A stretch of DNA of 51,862 nt, taken from Minisyncoccota bacterium (GTDB taxonomy: Bacteria > Patescibacteriota > Minisyncoccia > UBA6257 > 02-FULL-45-10c). The notes under the pieces were generated by a model that saw only the letters and a list, made by a program, of their open reading frames with translations, was not told the DNA's origin and did no database searches. Location of the stretch: assembly GCA_028716745.1 (NCBI GenBank), contig JAQUPE010000001.1, positions 94,203-146,064 on the forward strand, written 5' to 3'. Both the position numbers and the translations under genes were made by a program. Of this stretch, positions 37,590 to 47,253 are shown in pieces; position 1 is the stretch's first letter; each line of letters opens with the position of its first letter.

Positions 37590-38102
37590 ATGAATAAAGA
37601 AATCGTAAAATTGAATTATTTGCACATGGCACCTCGTAAGGTTAGGTCTGTTGCCAACCTTTTGAGAGGACTGACCGTGAATGAAGCCGAAGCCCAGCTT
37701 TTGGCTTTTAGCCGTCGTCCCGTAACTCCGCTTTTAAAGCTATTAAGATCCGCCGTGGCTAATGCCGTTCATAATAAAAAAATGAATCCGAATAATTTAA
37801 TAGTTGAAAGCGTTATGGTAAATCAGGGACCGGCCCTTAAAAGATTTTTGCCGCGCGCCCAGGGAAGAGCCACTCCTATTTTAAAAAGAATGAGCCATGT
37901 AATATTGACCTTAGTTGAAGTTAAAAAGGAATCAACTCCGAGATTCAATATAATTTCCAAGAAGCCTAAGAAAGCTAAAAAGGCTAAGGCTGGAAAAGCC
38001 AAACCGAAGGCTCAAAATGAAAAAGAAAATATTATTTCTTCCGAAAAGAAAAAAGAAAAGGCCGGATTTCTTAGAAAGATTTTTAACAGGAAAAGTATTT
38101 AA
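37590..38102 (+). CDS. rplV: 50S ribosomal protein L22 with Lys-rich C-terminal extension
   Basis: LNYLHMAPRKVRSVANLLRGLTVNEAEAQL; AQGRATPILKRMSHVILTLVE. Confidence 0.96.
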   Translation: MNKEIVKLNYLHMAPRKVRSVANLLRGLTVNEAEAQLLAFSRRPVTPLLKLLRSAVANAVHNKKMNPNNLIVESVMVNQGPALKRFLPRAQGRATPILKRMSHVILTLVEVKKESTPRFNIISKKPKKAKKAKAGKAKPKAQNEKENIISSEKKKEKAGFLRKIFNRKSI

Positions 38103-38110
38103 TCAAAACT

Positions 38111-38770
38111 ATGGGAAATAAAATAAGACCTGATTCATTCAGGCTGGGAGTAATCAAAAATTGGAATTCAAGGTGGTATACGAAAAAAGGCTACAAGAAC
38201 AATCTTGAAGAGGATGTTTTTATTAGAAAAATAATCAAAGAAAAGATAAGCGCAGCCGGAATAGATAAAATAGAAATAGAAAAAAATAACGCCAATTATA
38301 GGATACTCATTAAAGTTTCCCGCCCAGGATTGGTTATTGGAAGGGGAGGAAAGGGAGTAGAGGAATTAAGAGATTTATTGGAAGAAGGTCTAGCCAAAAT
38401 TTTGAATAAAAGAAATATTAAGACAAAAATTAATATCAATTTAAATATAGAAGAAATCAAAAGAACAGAAGTTTCTGCCAATGTTATTGCTTATAGCATT
38501 GCCATGGATTTGGAAAAAAGAATGCCATATAGGAGAACAATGAAGAAATATTTGATACAAATCATGCAGAATAAAGATGTGGAGGGAGCAAAAATAAAAT
38601 TCTCCGGAAGATTAGACGGAAACGAAATTTCACGCCGCGAATGGCTCCACAAAGGAAAATTGCCGATGCAAACATTAAGAGCAAATATAGATTATGGAGA
38701 AGGTACCGCCTTTTGCACATATGGAGCAATCGGAATAAAAGTCTGGATTTATAAAGGGCTTATTATATAA
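38111..38770 (+). CDS. rpsC: 30S ribosomal protein S3
   Basis: MGNKIRPDSFRLGVIKNWNSRWYTKKGYKN; VIGRGGKGVEELRD. Confidence 0.97.
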   Translation: MGNKIRPDSFRLGVIKNWNSRWYTKKGYKNNLEEDVFIRKIIKEKISAAGIDKIEIEKNNANYRILIKVSRPGLVIGRGGKGVEELRDLLEEGLAKILNKRNIKTKININLNIEEIKRTEVSANVIAYSIAMDLEKRMPYRRTMKKYLIQIMQNKDVEGAKIKFSGRLDGNEISRREWLHKGKLPMQTLRANIDYGEGTAFCTYGAIGIKVWIYKGLII

Positions 38771-38779
38771 ATAAAAATT

Positions 38780-39190
38780 ATGTTAATTCCTAAAAAAGTA
38801 AAACATAGAAAATGGCATAAGGGCAGATCATTGAAACGCAAGATTGAAACTCGCGGAATATTTTTGTCCTATGGAAATTTTGGATTAAAAGCCGTTGAAT
38901 GCGGATGGGTAAATTCCCGCCAAATAGAAGCGGCCAGAAGAACCATCAGCAACTTTATTAAAAGAGAAGGAAAAGTTTGGATAAGAATTTTCCCCGATAA
39001 GCCGATAACCAAAAAGCCTGCAGAAGTAACAATGGGAGGAGGAAAGGGAGATGTGGATCACTATGTATTTCCTGTCAGACAAGGAAGAATTTTATTCGAA
39101 ATGGACGGCGTCGCAGCCGATGTTGCTGAACAAGCATTAAGGTTGGCAGGTCATAAATTACCGGTTAAAACCAAAGTAGTATCAAAATAA
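38780..39190 (+). CDS. rplP: 50S ribosomal protein L16
   Basis: [54 protein letters not shown]. Confidence 0.97.
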   Translation: MLIPKKVKHRKWHKGRSLKRKIETRGIFLSYGNFGLKAVECGWVNSRQIEAARRTISNFIKREGKVWIRIFPDKPITKKPAEVTMGGGKGDVDHYVFPVRQGRILFEMDGVAADVAEQALRLAGHKLPVKTKVVSK

Positions 39191-39192
39191 TT

Positions 39193-39384
39193 ATGAAAAG
39201 CAAAGAATTGGAACAATTGAAAAATAAGTCTGCTCAGGAATTATCCGTTGAGTTGGCAAAAGATCTGGAAAAGCTCTGGACTCTTCAGATAGATTTGAAA
39301 GCCGGAAAATCAAACAACGTTAAAGGTATTAGGGGCTTAAAAAAAGATATTGCCAGAATTAAAACCCTTATTAATAAAAAATAA
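39193..39384 (+). CDS. rpmC: 50S ribosomal protein L29
   Basis: Small basic protein in the canonical position between rplP and rps[17 protein letters not shown]. Confidence 0.88.
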   Translation: MKSKELEQLKNKSAQELSVELAKDLEKLWTLQIDLKAGKSNNVKGIRGLKKDIARIKTLINKK

Positions 39385-39386
39385 TT

Positions 39387-39635
39387 ATGACCAAAGAAAC
39401 AAAACAAAATAGAAAATTAGAAGGAACTGTCGTTTCAGATAAAATGATGAAAACAGTTGTTGTTTCGGTTGAAAGGATGAAGCAAAATCAGAAATATAAG
39501 AAATATTTCAAAGTCACGAAGAAATTCAAGGCCCATGATGAAAAAGGAGAGTATCACACCGGAGACAAAGTTATTATTCAAGAATGCAGGCCATTATCAA
39601 AAGAAAAAAGATGGATAGTAATAGGTAAAAAATAA
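39387..39635 (+). CDS. rpsQ: 30S ribosomal protein S17
   Basis: [62 protein letters not shown]. Confidence 0.96.
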   Translation: MTKETKQNRKLEGTVVSDKMMKTVVVSVERMKQNQKYKKYFKVTKKFKAHDEKGEYHTGDKVIIQECRPLSKEKRWIVIGKK

Positions 39636-39639
39636 AAAT

Positions 39640-40008
39640 ATGTTACAAGAACGATCATTATTAAAAGTTGCAGATAATAGCGGAGCTAAAATAATCCGCT
39701 GTTTTCGCGTACTCGGCGGATGCCGCAAACGCTATGCCGAAATAGGAGATGTTATTATCGCTTCGGTTCAAAAAGCCGAACCAAGAAAAGCCTTGAAGAA
39801 AAAGGATGTTGTTAAAGCCGTAATAGTAAGGCAAAGAAAAGCTATCCGCCGCAGCGACGGATCATATCTCCGCTTTGATGAAAATGCAGCAGTTTTAATA
39901 GATGAAAAGGGCGAACCAAAAGCAACACGCGTATTCGGACCATTGCCCAGAGAAATAAGGGAGCGCGGATATGAAACTATCTTTACAATGGCTGAAGAAG
40001 TGGTATAA
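39640..40008 (+). CDS. rplN: 50S ribosomal protein L14
   Basis: MLQERSLLKVADNSGAKIIRCFRVLGG; FDENAAVLIDEKGEPKATRVFGPLPREIRE. Confidence 0.97.
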   Translation: MLQERSLLKVADNSGAKIIRCFRVLGGCRKRYAEIGDVIIASVQKAEPRKALKKKDVVKAVIVRQRKAIRRSDGSYLRFDENAAVLIDEKGEPKATRVFGPLPREIRERGYETIFTMAEEVV

Positions 40009-40012
40009 ATCT

Positions 40013-40318
40013 ATGGATATCAAAAAGAACGATATAGTTAAAATAATAATAGGAAAAGACAAAGGCAAAGAAGGCAAAGTCTTGGATATTGATGCCAAAA
40101 AGGGCAAGGTTTTAGTTGAAGGACTGAATGTCTATAAAAAGCATAAGCGGCCGAAAAAGCAGGGAGAAAAAGGAGAAATCATTAATCTTCCAAGATCAAT
40201 GGAAGCTTCCAATGTAATGATAAAGTGCCCGAACTGCGGAAAACCGACAAGAATCAGCCACAAAGTAACCGGAAAGGTAAAATCAAGGCATTGCAAGAAA
40301 TGCAAAGGACCGTTTTAA
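40013..40318 (+). CDS. rplX: 50S ribosomal protein L24
   Basis: IKKNDIVKIIIGKDKGKEGKVLDIDAKKGKVLVEGLNVYKKHKRP; ATG 40013 preferred to 39971. Confidence 0.95.
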   Translation: MDIKKNDIVKIIIGKDKGKEGKVLDIDAKKGKVLVEGLNVYKKHKRPKKQGEKGEIINLPRSMEASNVMIKCPNCGKPTRISHKVTGKVKSRHCKKCKGPF

Positions 40319-40331
40319 ATAAACAAACAAA

Positions 40332-40808
40332 ATGTTAGAAAATAAATTAGAAAAAATAGTGGTCAATGTAGGAGTAGGCAGGCTTTCAACACAAGTCGGC
40401 TTTGACGACAAAATATTGCCTGAAATAACAAAAGAATTATCAACTATTACCGGACAAAGACCATCCCAGAGAAAAGCGACTAAATCAATCGCCGGATTTA
40501 AATTAAGACAGGGAACAACTGTCGGATTAAAAACCACTCTTAGAAGCAAAAAAATGGATGGTTTTTTCAAGAAATTTTTTAACATAGTGCTTCCTCGCGT
40601 AAGAGATTTTCGCGGAATAGATTCAAACTCAGTTGATAAAAACGGAAATTTGAGCATAGGATTAAAAGATTATTTGGTGTTTCCGGAAGTAAGCGCGGAA
40701 ATTGCAAAGATTAATTTTGGATTGGAAATAACATTAGTTCCTGCTATCAAAAAAAGAGAGTCAGCGATGGCTTTATATAAAAAATTAGGAGTTCCATTTA
40801 AGAAATAA
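40332..40808 (+). CDS. rplE: 50S ribosomal protein L5
   Basis: [56 protein letters not shown]. Confidence 0.96.
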   Translation: MLENKLEKIVVNVGVGRLSTQVGFDDKILPEITKELSTITGQRPSQRKATKSIAGFKLRQGTTVGLKTTLRSKKMDGFFKKFFNIVLPRVRDFRGIDSNSVDKNGNLSIGLKDYLVFPEVSAEIAKINFGLEITLVPAIKKRESAMALYKKLGVPFKK

Positions 40809-40809
40809 C

Positions 40810-40995
40810 ATGGCAAAAACATCAGTAATAGCCAGATCGGCTAAAAAACCAAAATATTCATCCCGCATCGTCAGACGCTGCTTTAAATGCGGAAGAAAAA
40901 GAGGCTATATGAGAAAATTCGGCGTTTGCCGTATTTGCTTCAGAGAATTGGCCGGTCGCGGAGAAATCCCAGGAGTTAAAAAAACAAGTTGGTAA
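40810..40995 (+). CDS. rpsZ: 30S ribosomal protein S14, zinc type
   Basis: [39 protein letters not shown]. Confidence 0.97.
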   Translation: MAKTSVIARSAKKPKYSSRIVRRCFKCGRKRGYMRKFGVCRICFRELAGRGEIPGVKKTSW

Positions 40996-40997
40996 TT

Positions 40998-41375
40998 ATG
41001 AAAAACATTTTAGAATCATTAATTAGAATAAAAAACGCCCAGGCGGTTAAGAAAGAAACCGTCAAGTTAAATTTCTCAAAAATGGGGATGTCTATTTTGG
41101 AACTTTTAAAGAAACACGGATATTTAGATGCCGTTAAAAATGTTACCAAGAAAAATATGGAGGTAAAGTTAAAATATAAAAACGGGATAGGGGTTATACA
41201 CGGCATCAAGATTTTAAGCAGGCCTTCAAGAAATCTGTATATAGGATACAAAGAGATCAGGCCTGTTAAGCAGGGATTTGGGCTATTGGTGCTTTCCACT
41301 CCAAAGGGAATTATAGATGGCAAAACAGCTAAAAAATCTAAAATGGGCGGACAAATATTATTCGAAATCTGGTAA
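40998..41375 (+). CDS. rpsH: 30S ribosomal protein S8
   Basis: LESLIRIKNAQAVKKETVKLNFSKM; SRPSRNLYIGYKEI; LVLSTPKGIIDGKTA. Confidence 0.95.
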   Translation: MKNILESLIRIKNAQAVKKETVKLNFSKMGMSILELLKKHGYLDAVKNVTKKNMEVKLKYKNGIGVIHGIKILSRPSRNLYIGYKEIRPVKQGFGLLVLSTPKGIIDGKTAKKSKMGGQILFEIW

Positions 41376-41394
41376 TCTATATTAATATAAAAAT

Positions 41395-41961
41395 ATGAGT
41401 AAAATAGGCAAAAAACCAATAGTTATACCCGAAGGAATAGAGGTGAAAATCACCGATGGGGTTTTAGAATTTTCTGCCAAAGGAAAAAAGGATGTTCTAA
41501 AAGTTAATATGTTGCCTAACGTTGAAGTTAAAAATGAGGAAGGTAAATTAGTTTTTTCCATAAAAAACGACAAAAATATTCAAACCAGAGCAAATTGGGG
41601 AACTATCAGAGCCTTGGCTCAAAATGCCATAGTGGGCCTAATGGAAGGATATAAGAAAATTTTGGATCTCCAGGGCGTTGGTTTCCGCGCAACAATGGAA
41701 GGAAAGACTCTTGTTTTAAATATTGGATTTTCTCATCCGATTAAAGTAAATATTCCCGAGGGACTTCTCGTCTCTGTAGAAAAAAATACAGCCGTAACAA
41801 TTTCTGGAATTGATAAAGGATTAGTTGGAGAGGTAGCGGCAAAAATTCGCGCTATGAAAAAGCCGAATCCTTATCTCGGAACCGGAATACGCTATAGAGA
41901 TGAAGTCATTAAGAAAAAAGCCGGGAAGAAAGCTGCAGCAGCGGCTGGAGGAGCGGCATAA
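41395..41961 (+). CDS. rplF: 50S ribosomal protein L6
   Basis: MSKIGKKPIVIPEGIEVKI; QGVGFRATMEGKTLVLNIGFSHPI; KKPNPYLGTGIRYRDEVIKKKAGK. Confidence 0.97.
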   Translation: MSKIGKKPIVIPEGIEVKITDGVLEFSAKGKKDVLKVNMLPNVEVKNEEGKLVFSIKNDKNIQTRANWGTIRALAQNAIVGLMEGYKKILDLQGVGFRATMEGKTLVLNIGFSHPIKVNIPEGLLVSVEKNTAVTISGIDKGLVGEVAAKIRAMKKPNPYLGTGIRYRDEVIKKKAGKKAAAAAGGAA

Positions 41962-41974
41962 TATTTTATAAAAA

Positions 41975-42328
41975 ATGAAAAATATAATAATAAAAAATAA
42001 AAAAGAGGAAAGAAGAAGGAAGAGAAATCGCGCTAGAATTTTTGGTACCGCAGAAAAACCAAGGCTTTCCGTATTTAGAAGCAATAAGCAGACTTATGTT
42101 CAGTTAATTGATGATGTAAAAGGAAATACTTTGGTATCTGCTTCTACAAAAGAAATAAAGAGCAAGGGAGCTAAAGCTATTAAAGCAAAAGAATTGGGAG
42201 AATTATTGGCCCAGAAAGCAAAGAAGGCCAACATCAGCCAGGCAGTATTTAACAAAGGTCCGTATGCTTATCATGGACGCGTAAAAGCTATCGCCGAAAG
42301 CGCTCGTGAACAGGGATTAAAAATATAA
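41975..42328 (+). CDS. rplR: 50S ribosomal protein L18
   Basis: RARIFGTAEKPRLSVFRSNKQTYVQLIDDVKGNTLVSAST; YHGRVKAIAESAREQGLKI. Confidence 0.96.
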   Translation: MKNIIIKNKKEERRRKRNRARIFGTAEKPRLSVFRSNKQTYVQLIDDVKGNTLVSASTKEIKSKGAKAIKAKELGELLAQKAKKANISQAVFNKGPYAYHGRVKAIAESAREQGLKI

Positions 42329-42337
42329 AATAAAATT

Positions 42338-42814
42338 ATGGAAGAAAGAAGATCAAGAAACCAAAAATTTGCGCCAAAGGGAGACGGCTTAAAAGAGCGC
42401 CTTCTTGATTTGCGCAGGGTTACCCGCGTTGTCGCAGGAGGAAAAAGATTCCGCTTTAGAGCCACTCTGATTGTAGGCGATGAAAGAGGATTGGTTGGAG
42501 TAGGGCTCGGAAAAGGCTTGGATGTTCAAGCTTCTTTGGAAAAAGCCAAGAATAACGCCCGTAAAAATATGCTTAAAATTGATTTGAAAGACAGAACTAT
42601 TGCCCACGAAATAGAAGCAAAATTCAGCGCAGCTCACGTCATAATAAAACCGGCCGTAAAAGGACACGGATTAAAGGCAGGCGGCGCAGTCCGAGTAGTT
42701 CTTTCATTGGCTGGAGTAAAAGACGCAACAGCAAAATGCTTGGGCAGAACCCCAAATAAATTAACCAATGCGTTGGCTACAATGAAAGCTTTGGAACAAT
42801 TAAAACAATATTAA
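42338..42814 (+). CDS. rpsE: 30S ribosomal protein S5
   Basis: RVTRVVAGGKRFRFRATLIVGDERGLVGVGLGKGLDV; AHVIIKPAVKGHGLKAGGAVRVVLSLAGV. Confidence 0.97.
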   Translation: MEERRSRNQKFAPKGDGLKERLLDLRRVTRVVAGGKRFRFRATLIVGDERGLVGVGLGKGLDVQASLEKAKNNARKNMLKIDLKDRTIAHEIEAKFSAAHVIIKPAVKGHGLKAGGAVRVVLSLAGVKDATAKCLGRTPNKLTNALATMKALEQLKQY

Positions 42815-42816
42815 AC

Positions 42817-43233
42817 ATGCAATTAAATCAATTAAAACTTAAAAACAAGAGAAAGAAAGGAAGAAGAGTGGGAAGGGGAGGTTGCAAAGGAAAAACCTGC
42901 GGACGCGGAACAAAAGGACAAAAAGCGCGCGCTGGCCATCGTATTCGTCCGGCCGAACGTGATTTTTTGATAAGAATTCCGAAAAAACGCGGCTATCGCA
43001 ATAAATCTCTTGAGGCGAAAAATATCGTTATAAATGTCGGGGAACTGGAAAAGCTTGTTTCCGAAAAAACAATTACCAAGCAAATTTTGGCTAAAATATT
43101 AAATATAGATCCTTCCGTCAATATAAAAATATTAGGAGGAGGCGAGGTCAAAAAAGCTTTCGAAATAGAAGGAATAACTGTTTCTAAAAGTGCTAAAGAA
43201 AAAATAGAAAAAGCAAAAGGTGTGATAAAATAA
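42817..43233 (+). CDS. rplO: 50S ribosomal protein L15
   Basis: KRKKGRRVGRGGCKGKTCGRGTKGQKARAG. Confidence 0.95.
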   Translation: MQLNQLKLKNKRKKGRRVGRGGCKGKTCGRGTKGQKARAGHRIRPAERDFLIRIPKKRGYRNKSLEAKNIVINVGELEKLVSEKTITKQILAKILNIDPSVNIKILGGGEVKKAFEIEGITVSKSAKEKIEKAKGVIK

Positions 43234-43242
43234 AAACATCTA

Positions 43243-44508
43243 ATGGAAAAGCTTATCTCGGTTTTTAAAACTCCCGATCTAAGGAAAAAAGTTCTCATAA
43301 TAGGAGGCATTCTTCTCGTTACCAGAATTTTTTCCATAATCCCAATACCGGGAATCGATTTTGCCAGGCTAAAAATGTTTTTAGAATCCAACCAGATGTT
43401 TGGATTTTTGGATATTTTCTCCGGAGGAGCTCTTAGCAATCTGTCTATCGCAATGTTAGGCGTCAGCCCTTATATCACCGCCACCATCATAATGCAGATG
43501 CTTACTATGATTTTTCCGTCCTTAAAAGAAATTTATTACGAGCAGGGAGAAATAGGACGCGCAAAATTCAATCGCTTATCAAGATATCTAACGGTTCCGC
43601 TGGCCTTCTTGCAAGGATTCAGCTTTTTAAATCTTTTGAAATCCCAGCAAATTTTAGGGGCTCTTTCAATGTTCGATATCATCAGAAACGTGATTATTAT
43701 TACAGCCGGATCAATGGTCTTGATGTGGCTGGGAGAATTAATCAGCGAACAAAAATTGGGTAATGGAGTATCTCTGATAATCTTTGCGGGCATTGTCAGC
43801 CGATTGCCGCAAATTGCCCAGTCATTCTTCTTAAATTATTCTCCAAGTGCGCTATTAACCTATGCTGTATTCGCGGTACTCAGCGTTATTGTCATTGCGG
43901 GAGTTGTATTTATAAACGAAGGAGAAAGAAAAGTTCCCGTATCTTATTCAAAAAGAATCAGGGGCAATAAAGTATATGGCGGAGTATCTTCTTATTTGCC
44001 GTTAAAAGTTAACCAAGCCGGAGTTATCCCGATAATCTTTGCTATCTCCATTTTAATGTTTCCTCAATTTATAGCTCAGGCCTCGGCTTTAATTTCTCCC
44101 GACTTGGCAATACAACTAAGCGCCTTGGTTAATAAATTTTTAGCAAATAGCATTTTATATTCAGGATTTTATTTTGCAATGGTAGTAGTTTTCACTTATT
44201 TCTATACCGCCATTACGTTTGATCCTGCGGAAATTTCCAAAAATCTTCAAAGAAACGGGGGATTTATTCCGGGCATCCGCCCAGGAGAACCGTCCGGACT
44301 GTATTTAAAGCAAGTTCTTAATAGAATAACTTTATTCGGAGCCTTATTCTTGGGCTTAATAGCCATATTGCCGCACTTAACGCAAATTTTTACAGGCATA
44401 CAATCTTTAACCATTGGAGGAACATCCCTCTTAATCGTTGTTTCCGTCGCATTGGAAGTAATGAAACAAATAGATTCGCAATTGGCGCTTAGAGAATACG
44501 AGATATAA
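43243..44508 (+). CDS. secY: Preprotein translocase subunit SecY
   Basis: IPIPGIDFARL; ISPYITATIIMQML-like VSPYITATIIMQMLTMIFPSLKE; GVIPIIFA; NGGFIPGIRPG. Confidence 0.97.
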   Translation: MEKLISVFKTPDLRKKVLIIGGILLVTRIFSIIPIPGIDFARLKMFLESNQMFGFLDIFSGGALSNLSIAMLGVSPYITATIIMQMLTMIFPSLKEIYYEQGEIGRAKFNRLSRYLTVPLAFLQGFSFLNLLKSQQILGALSMFDIIRNVIIITAGSMVLMWLGELISEQKLGNGVSLIIFAGIVSRLPQIAQSFFLNYSPSALLTYAVFAVLSVIVIAGVVFINEGERKVPVSYSKRIRGNKVYGGVSSYLPLKVNQAGVIPIIFAISILMFPQFIAQASALISPDLAIQLSALVNKFLANSILYSGFYFAMVVVFTYFYTAITFDPAEISKNLQRNGGFIPGIRPGEPSGLYLKQVLNRITLFGALFLGLIAILPHLTQIFTGIQSLTIGGTSLLIVVSVALEVMKQIDSQLALREYEI

Positions 44509-44534
44509 AATCAATAAATTCACACTCATTCATC

Positions 44535-44563
44535 TAAATCCGCCGGTCTGGCGGATTTATTTC
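44535..44563 (+). terminator. Terminator-like hairpin after secY
   Basis: AATCCGCC-ggtct-GGCGGATTTATTT. Confidence 0.6.
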
Positions 44564-44592
44564 AAATAGTTTATTTGTTATCATTTATATAT

Positions 44593-45270
44593 ATGAAGAA
44601 AGCAATTATAATTTTTGGAGCGCCGGGATCCGGAAAGGGGACTCAAACATATCTTTTAGGAGCAATAAAGGGCTTTTTTAATTTTGATACCGGAAGATAT
44701 ATAGAACAAACGATATACGACCCGGCTAATAAAAATAATAAAATTATCCAACGAGAAAAGAAAAACTTTGAAACAGGCAAATTATGTACGCCTTCTTGGG
44801 CCAGCGCCATTGTTAATAAAAAGGCTGCTCAACTGGCAAAAACTGGCATGGATGTAACTTTTACCGGCTCGCCAAGAACTATGTTCGAAGCATTTGGCGG
44901 CTCCGGCAATAACGGTTTTATTAAAACGCTGGAAAGAGTCTATGGCAGAAAAAATACAATTTTTTTAACCCTTAACGTATCTCCCAAAACATCTATATAT
45001 AGAAACAGCAATAGAAGAATTTGCTCGCTATGCTCCGTATCGATTATTTATAAGAAAAACTCTCCCTCTACCTGCCCAATCTGCAATTCTCCAACAAAAA
45101 AGAGAACACTGGATAAGCCGGAAATCATAAAAGTCCGCCTTGATGAATACCACAACAGAACTCAGCCAATCTTTAAAAAACTTAAATCTATGGGCCACAA
45201 GATAAATCTTATCAACGGCGAACAACCCCCGTACAAAGTTTTCAAAGATATTTTGTCAAAAATAAAATGA
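44593..45270 (+). CDS. adk: Adenylate kinase-like nucleoside monophosphate kinase, Zn-type lid
   Basis: IIIFGAPGSGKGTQTYLL P-loop; CSLCSVSIIYKKNSPSTCPIC lid; canonical secY-adk-map location; GSPRT replaces the usual GFPRT. Confidence 0.85.
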   Translation: MKKAIIIFGAPGSGKGTQTYLLGAIKGFFNFDTGRYIEQTIYDPANKNNKIIQREKKNFETGKLCTPSWASAIVNKKAAQLAKTGMDVTFTGSPRTMFEAFGGSGNNGFIKTLERVYGRKNTIFLTLNVSPKTSIYRNSNRRICSLCSVSIIYKKNSPSTCPICNSPTKKRTLDKPEIIKVRLDEYHNRTQPIFKKLKSMGHKINLINGEQPPYKVFKDILSKIK

Positions 45271-46019
45271 TAAAAACCAAGGAACAGATAACAAAAATCA
45301 GAATTGCCGGAAAAATTCTCGCAAAGACAGCAAAAGAAATAAAAAATAAAATTGACGTCGGAGTATCTTTAAAAGAAATAGACAAACAAGTTCGGCAATT
45401 AATAAAGGGGGCTGGGGCTAAACCAGCCTTTTTAGGTTATCAGCCTCACGGTGCCGATAGGCCTTTTCCGGCGGCAATTTGCGCATCTTTAAATGAAGTT
45501 GTTGTCCATGGAATTCCTGATGATTATAAATTAAAATCCGGAGATTTATTAAAACTTGATTTTGGAGTTGATTATCAGGGAGGAATTGCCGACGGAGCAT
45601 TTACTATTGGAATAGGAAAAATTTCTGATAAACAAAATCGTTTAATGGAAGCAACTCAGCAGGCATTGATAGCCGGCATTAAAGAATGCAAGCCCGGAAA
45701 AAAACTAGGGGATATCGGATGGGCAATAAATAATTATGTAACTAAGCATAATTTTAAAGTTATAAAAGGACTCTGCGGACATGGAGTAGGCACAAACCTC
45801 CATGAAGAGCCGTCTGTGTTTAATGAGGGCCAAAAAAACACCGGATTAGACCTTCGGGAAGGCATGGTTTTAGCCCTTGAGCCTATGGTAAGCGCCGGCA
45901 GCCCCTTTATAATAAAGACTGAGCAAGACAGCTACGCCACAGAGGACGGAAGCCTGACGGCCCATTTTGAACACACCGTTCTAATAACCAATGGGAAGCC
46001 TGAGATATTAACAAAATAG
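45267..46019 (+). CDS. map: Type I methionine aminopeptidase
   Basis: CASLNEVVVHGIPDDYKLKSGDLLKLDFGVDYQGGIADGAFT; GHGVGTNLHEEPSVFN; HFEHTVLIT. Confidence 0.97.
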   Translation: MIKTKEQITKIRIAGKILAKTAKEIKNKIDVGVSLKEIDKQVRQLIKGAGAKPAFLGYQPHGADRPFPAAICASLNEVVVHGIPDDYKLKSGDLLKLDFGVDYQGGIADGAFTIGIGKISDKQNRLMEATQQALIAGIKECKPGKKLGDIGWAINNYVTKHNFKVIKGLCGHGVGTNLHEEPSVFNEGQKNTGLDLREGMVLALEPMVSAGSPFIIKTEQDSYATEDGSLTAHFEHTVLITNGKPEILTK

Positions 46020-46049
46020 ACAATTTACTGTAAAATATCACATACATTT

Positions 46050-46781
46050 ATGACACACCCATTTTTATCGATTATCATTCCGGCCTATAACGAGGCCAAG
46101 CGCTTGCCAATGACGCTTATAGATATTGATAAGCACCTAAAAGATCAAGACTTTACTTACGAAATTATCGTAGTCAATGACGGATCTAAAGACGAAACGG
46201 CGGACGTAGTTAATAGATTTTTGTCTTTAATAGATCATTTGAAATTAATTGATAATAAGCATAATAGTGGAAAAGGAGCTGTGGTCAGACAGGGGATGCT
46301 GGAAGCAAAAGGAAAGTGGAGATTGTTTATGGACGCAGACAACTCAACCTCGATAGTAGAATTTAATAAAATGATTCCTTATTTCCAGAATTACCAAGTA
46401 GTGATAGCGGACAGAGACCTGAAAGAATCCAGATTAATTCCTCCTCAGCCATGGTATAAAAGAGTTTTAGGAAATTTCGGCAATTTAATAATTCAAATAT
46501 TGTTATTGCCGGGCATCTGGGATACGCAGTGCGGATTCAAATGTTTTTCGGAAGAAGCTGTTCAAAAAATATTTTCTGTCTCAAAAATTGACCGTTGGGG
46601 ATTCGATGTAGAAGCATTGGCCCTCGCGAAAAAGTTAGGTTATAAAATAAAAAGAATACCGATTTTCTGGGTAAACGATATAAGGTCTCACGTAAAACTT
46701 AGCGCTTATCTGGAAGTTTTCAAAGAAGTTTTTAAAATTCGTTGGTGGTTGTGGAAAGGAGATTATAAATTAAATAAATAA
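46050..46781 (+). CDS. Glycosyltransferase family 2 (dolichyl-phosphate sugar synthase-like)
   Basis: LSIIIPAYNEAKRLPMTL; IIVVNDGSKDET; GKGAVVRQGMLEAKGKWRLFMDADNSTSI. Confidence 0.92.
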   Translation: MTHPFLSIIIPAYNEAKRLPMTLIDIDKHLKDQDFTYEIIVVNDGSKDETADVVNRFLSLIDHLKLIDNKHNSGKGAVVRQGMLEAKGKWRLFMDADNSTSIVEFNKMIPYFQNYQVVIADRDLKESRLIPPQPWYKRVLGNFGNLIIQILLLPGIWDTQCGFKCFSEEAVQKIFSVSKIDRWGFDVEALALAKKLGYKIKRIPIFWVNDIRSHVKLSAYLEVFKEVFKIRWWLWKGDYKLNK

Positions 46782-46785
46782 AATT

Positions 46786-47244
46786 ATGGAAAAACAATAT
46801 TTCTCGAAAGAAAAATTAGAACAATTAAAAAATGAGCTCGATGAATTAAAGACTGTGAAACGGGTTGAAATTGCTGAAAAGTTGCTGCGCGCCAAAGAGC
46901 TGGGCGATCTCTCCGAAAACTCCGAATATTTTGAAGCCAGAGAAGAACAGGCCAGAATGGAAGGAAGAATTTTTGAACTGGAAGAAATGCTACGGAATGT
47001 AGAAGTCATTAAAAAGAAAGCGACATCTACTTCTGTTCAAATAGGTTCTACCATAGAAGTAGAGAAGGGGGGTAAAAAAATAGAATTTACGATTGTGGGG
47101 TCAACTGAAGCCAATCCGGATAAAGGCATGATTTCCAACGAGTCTCCTCTAGGAAAGGCATTTTTGAACAAAAAGGCAGGGGAAAAAGCCCTGGTTACCA
47201 CTCCCGGCGGACAAGTTGAATATAGTATAATTACGATAAAGTAA
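46786..47244 (+). CDS. greA: Transcription elongation factor GreA
   Basis: AKELGDLSENSEYFEAREEQARMEGRIFELEEML; SPLGKAFLNKKAGEKALVTTPGG. Confidence 0.96.
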   Translation: MEKQYFSKEKLEQLKNELDELKTVKRVEIAEKLLRAKELGDLSENSEYFEAREEQARMEGRIFELEEMLRNVEVIKKKATSTSVQIGSTIEVEKGGKKIEFTIVGSTEANPDKGMISNESPLGKAFLNKKAGEKALVTTPGGQVEYSIITIK

Positions 47245-47253
47245 TTCACATTT

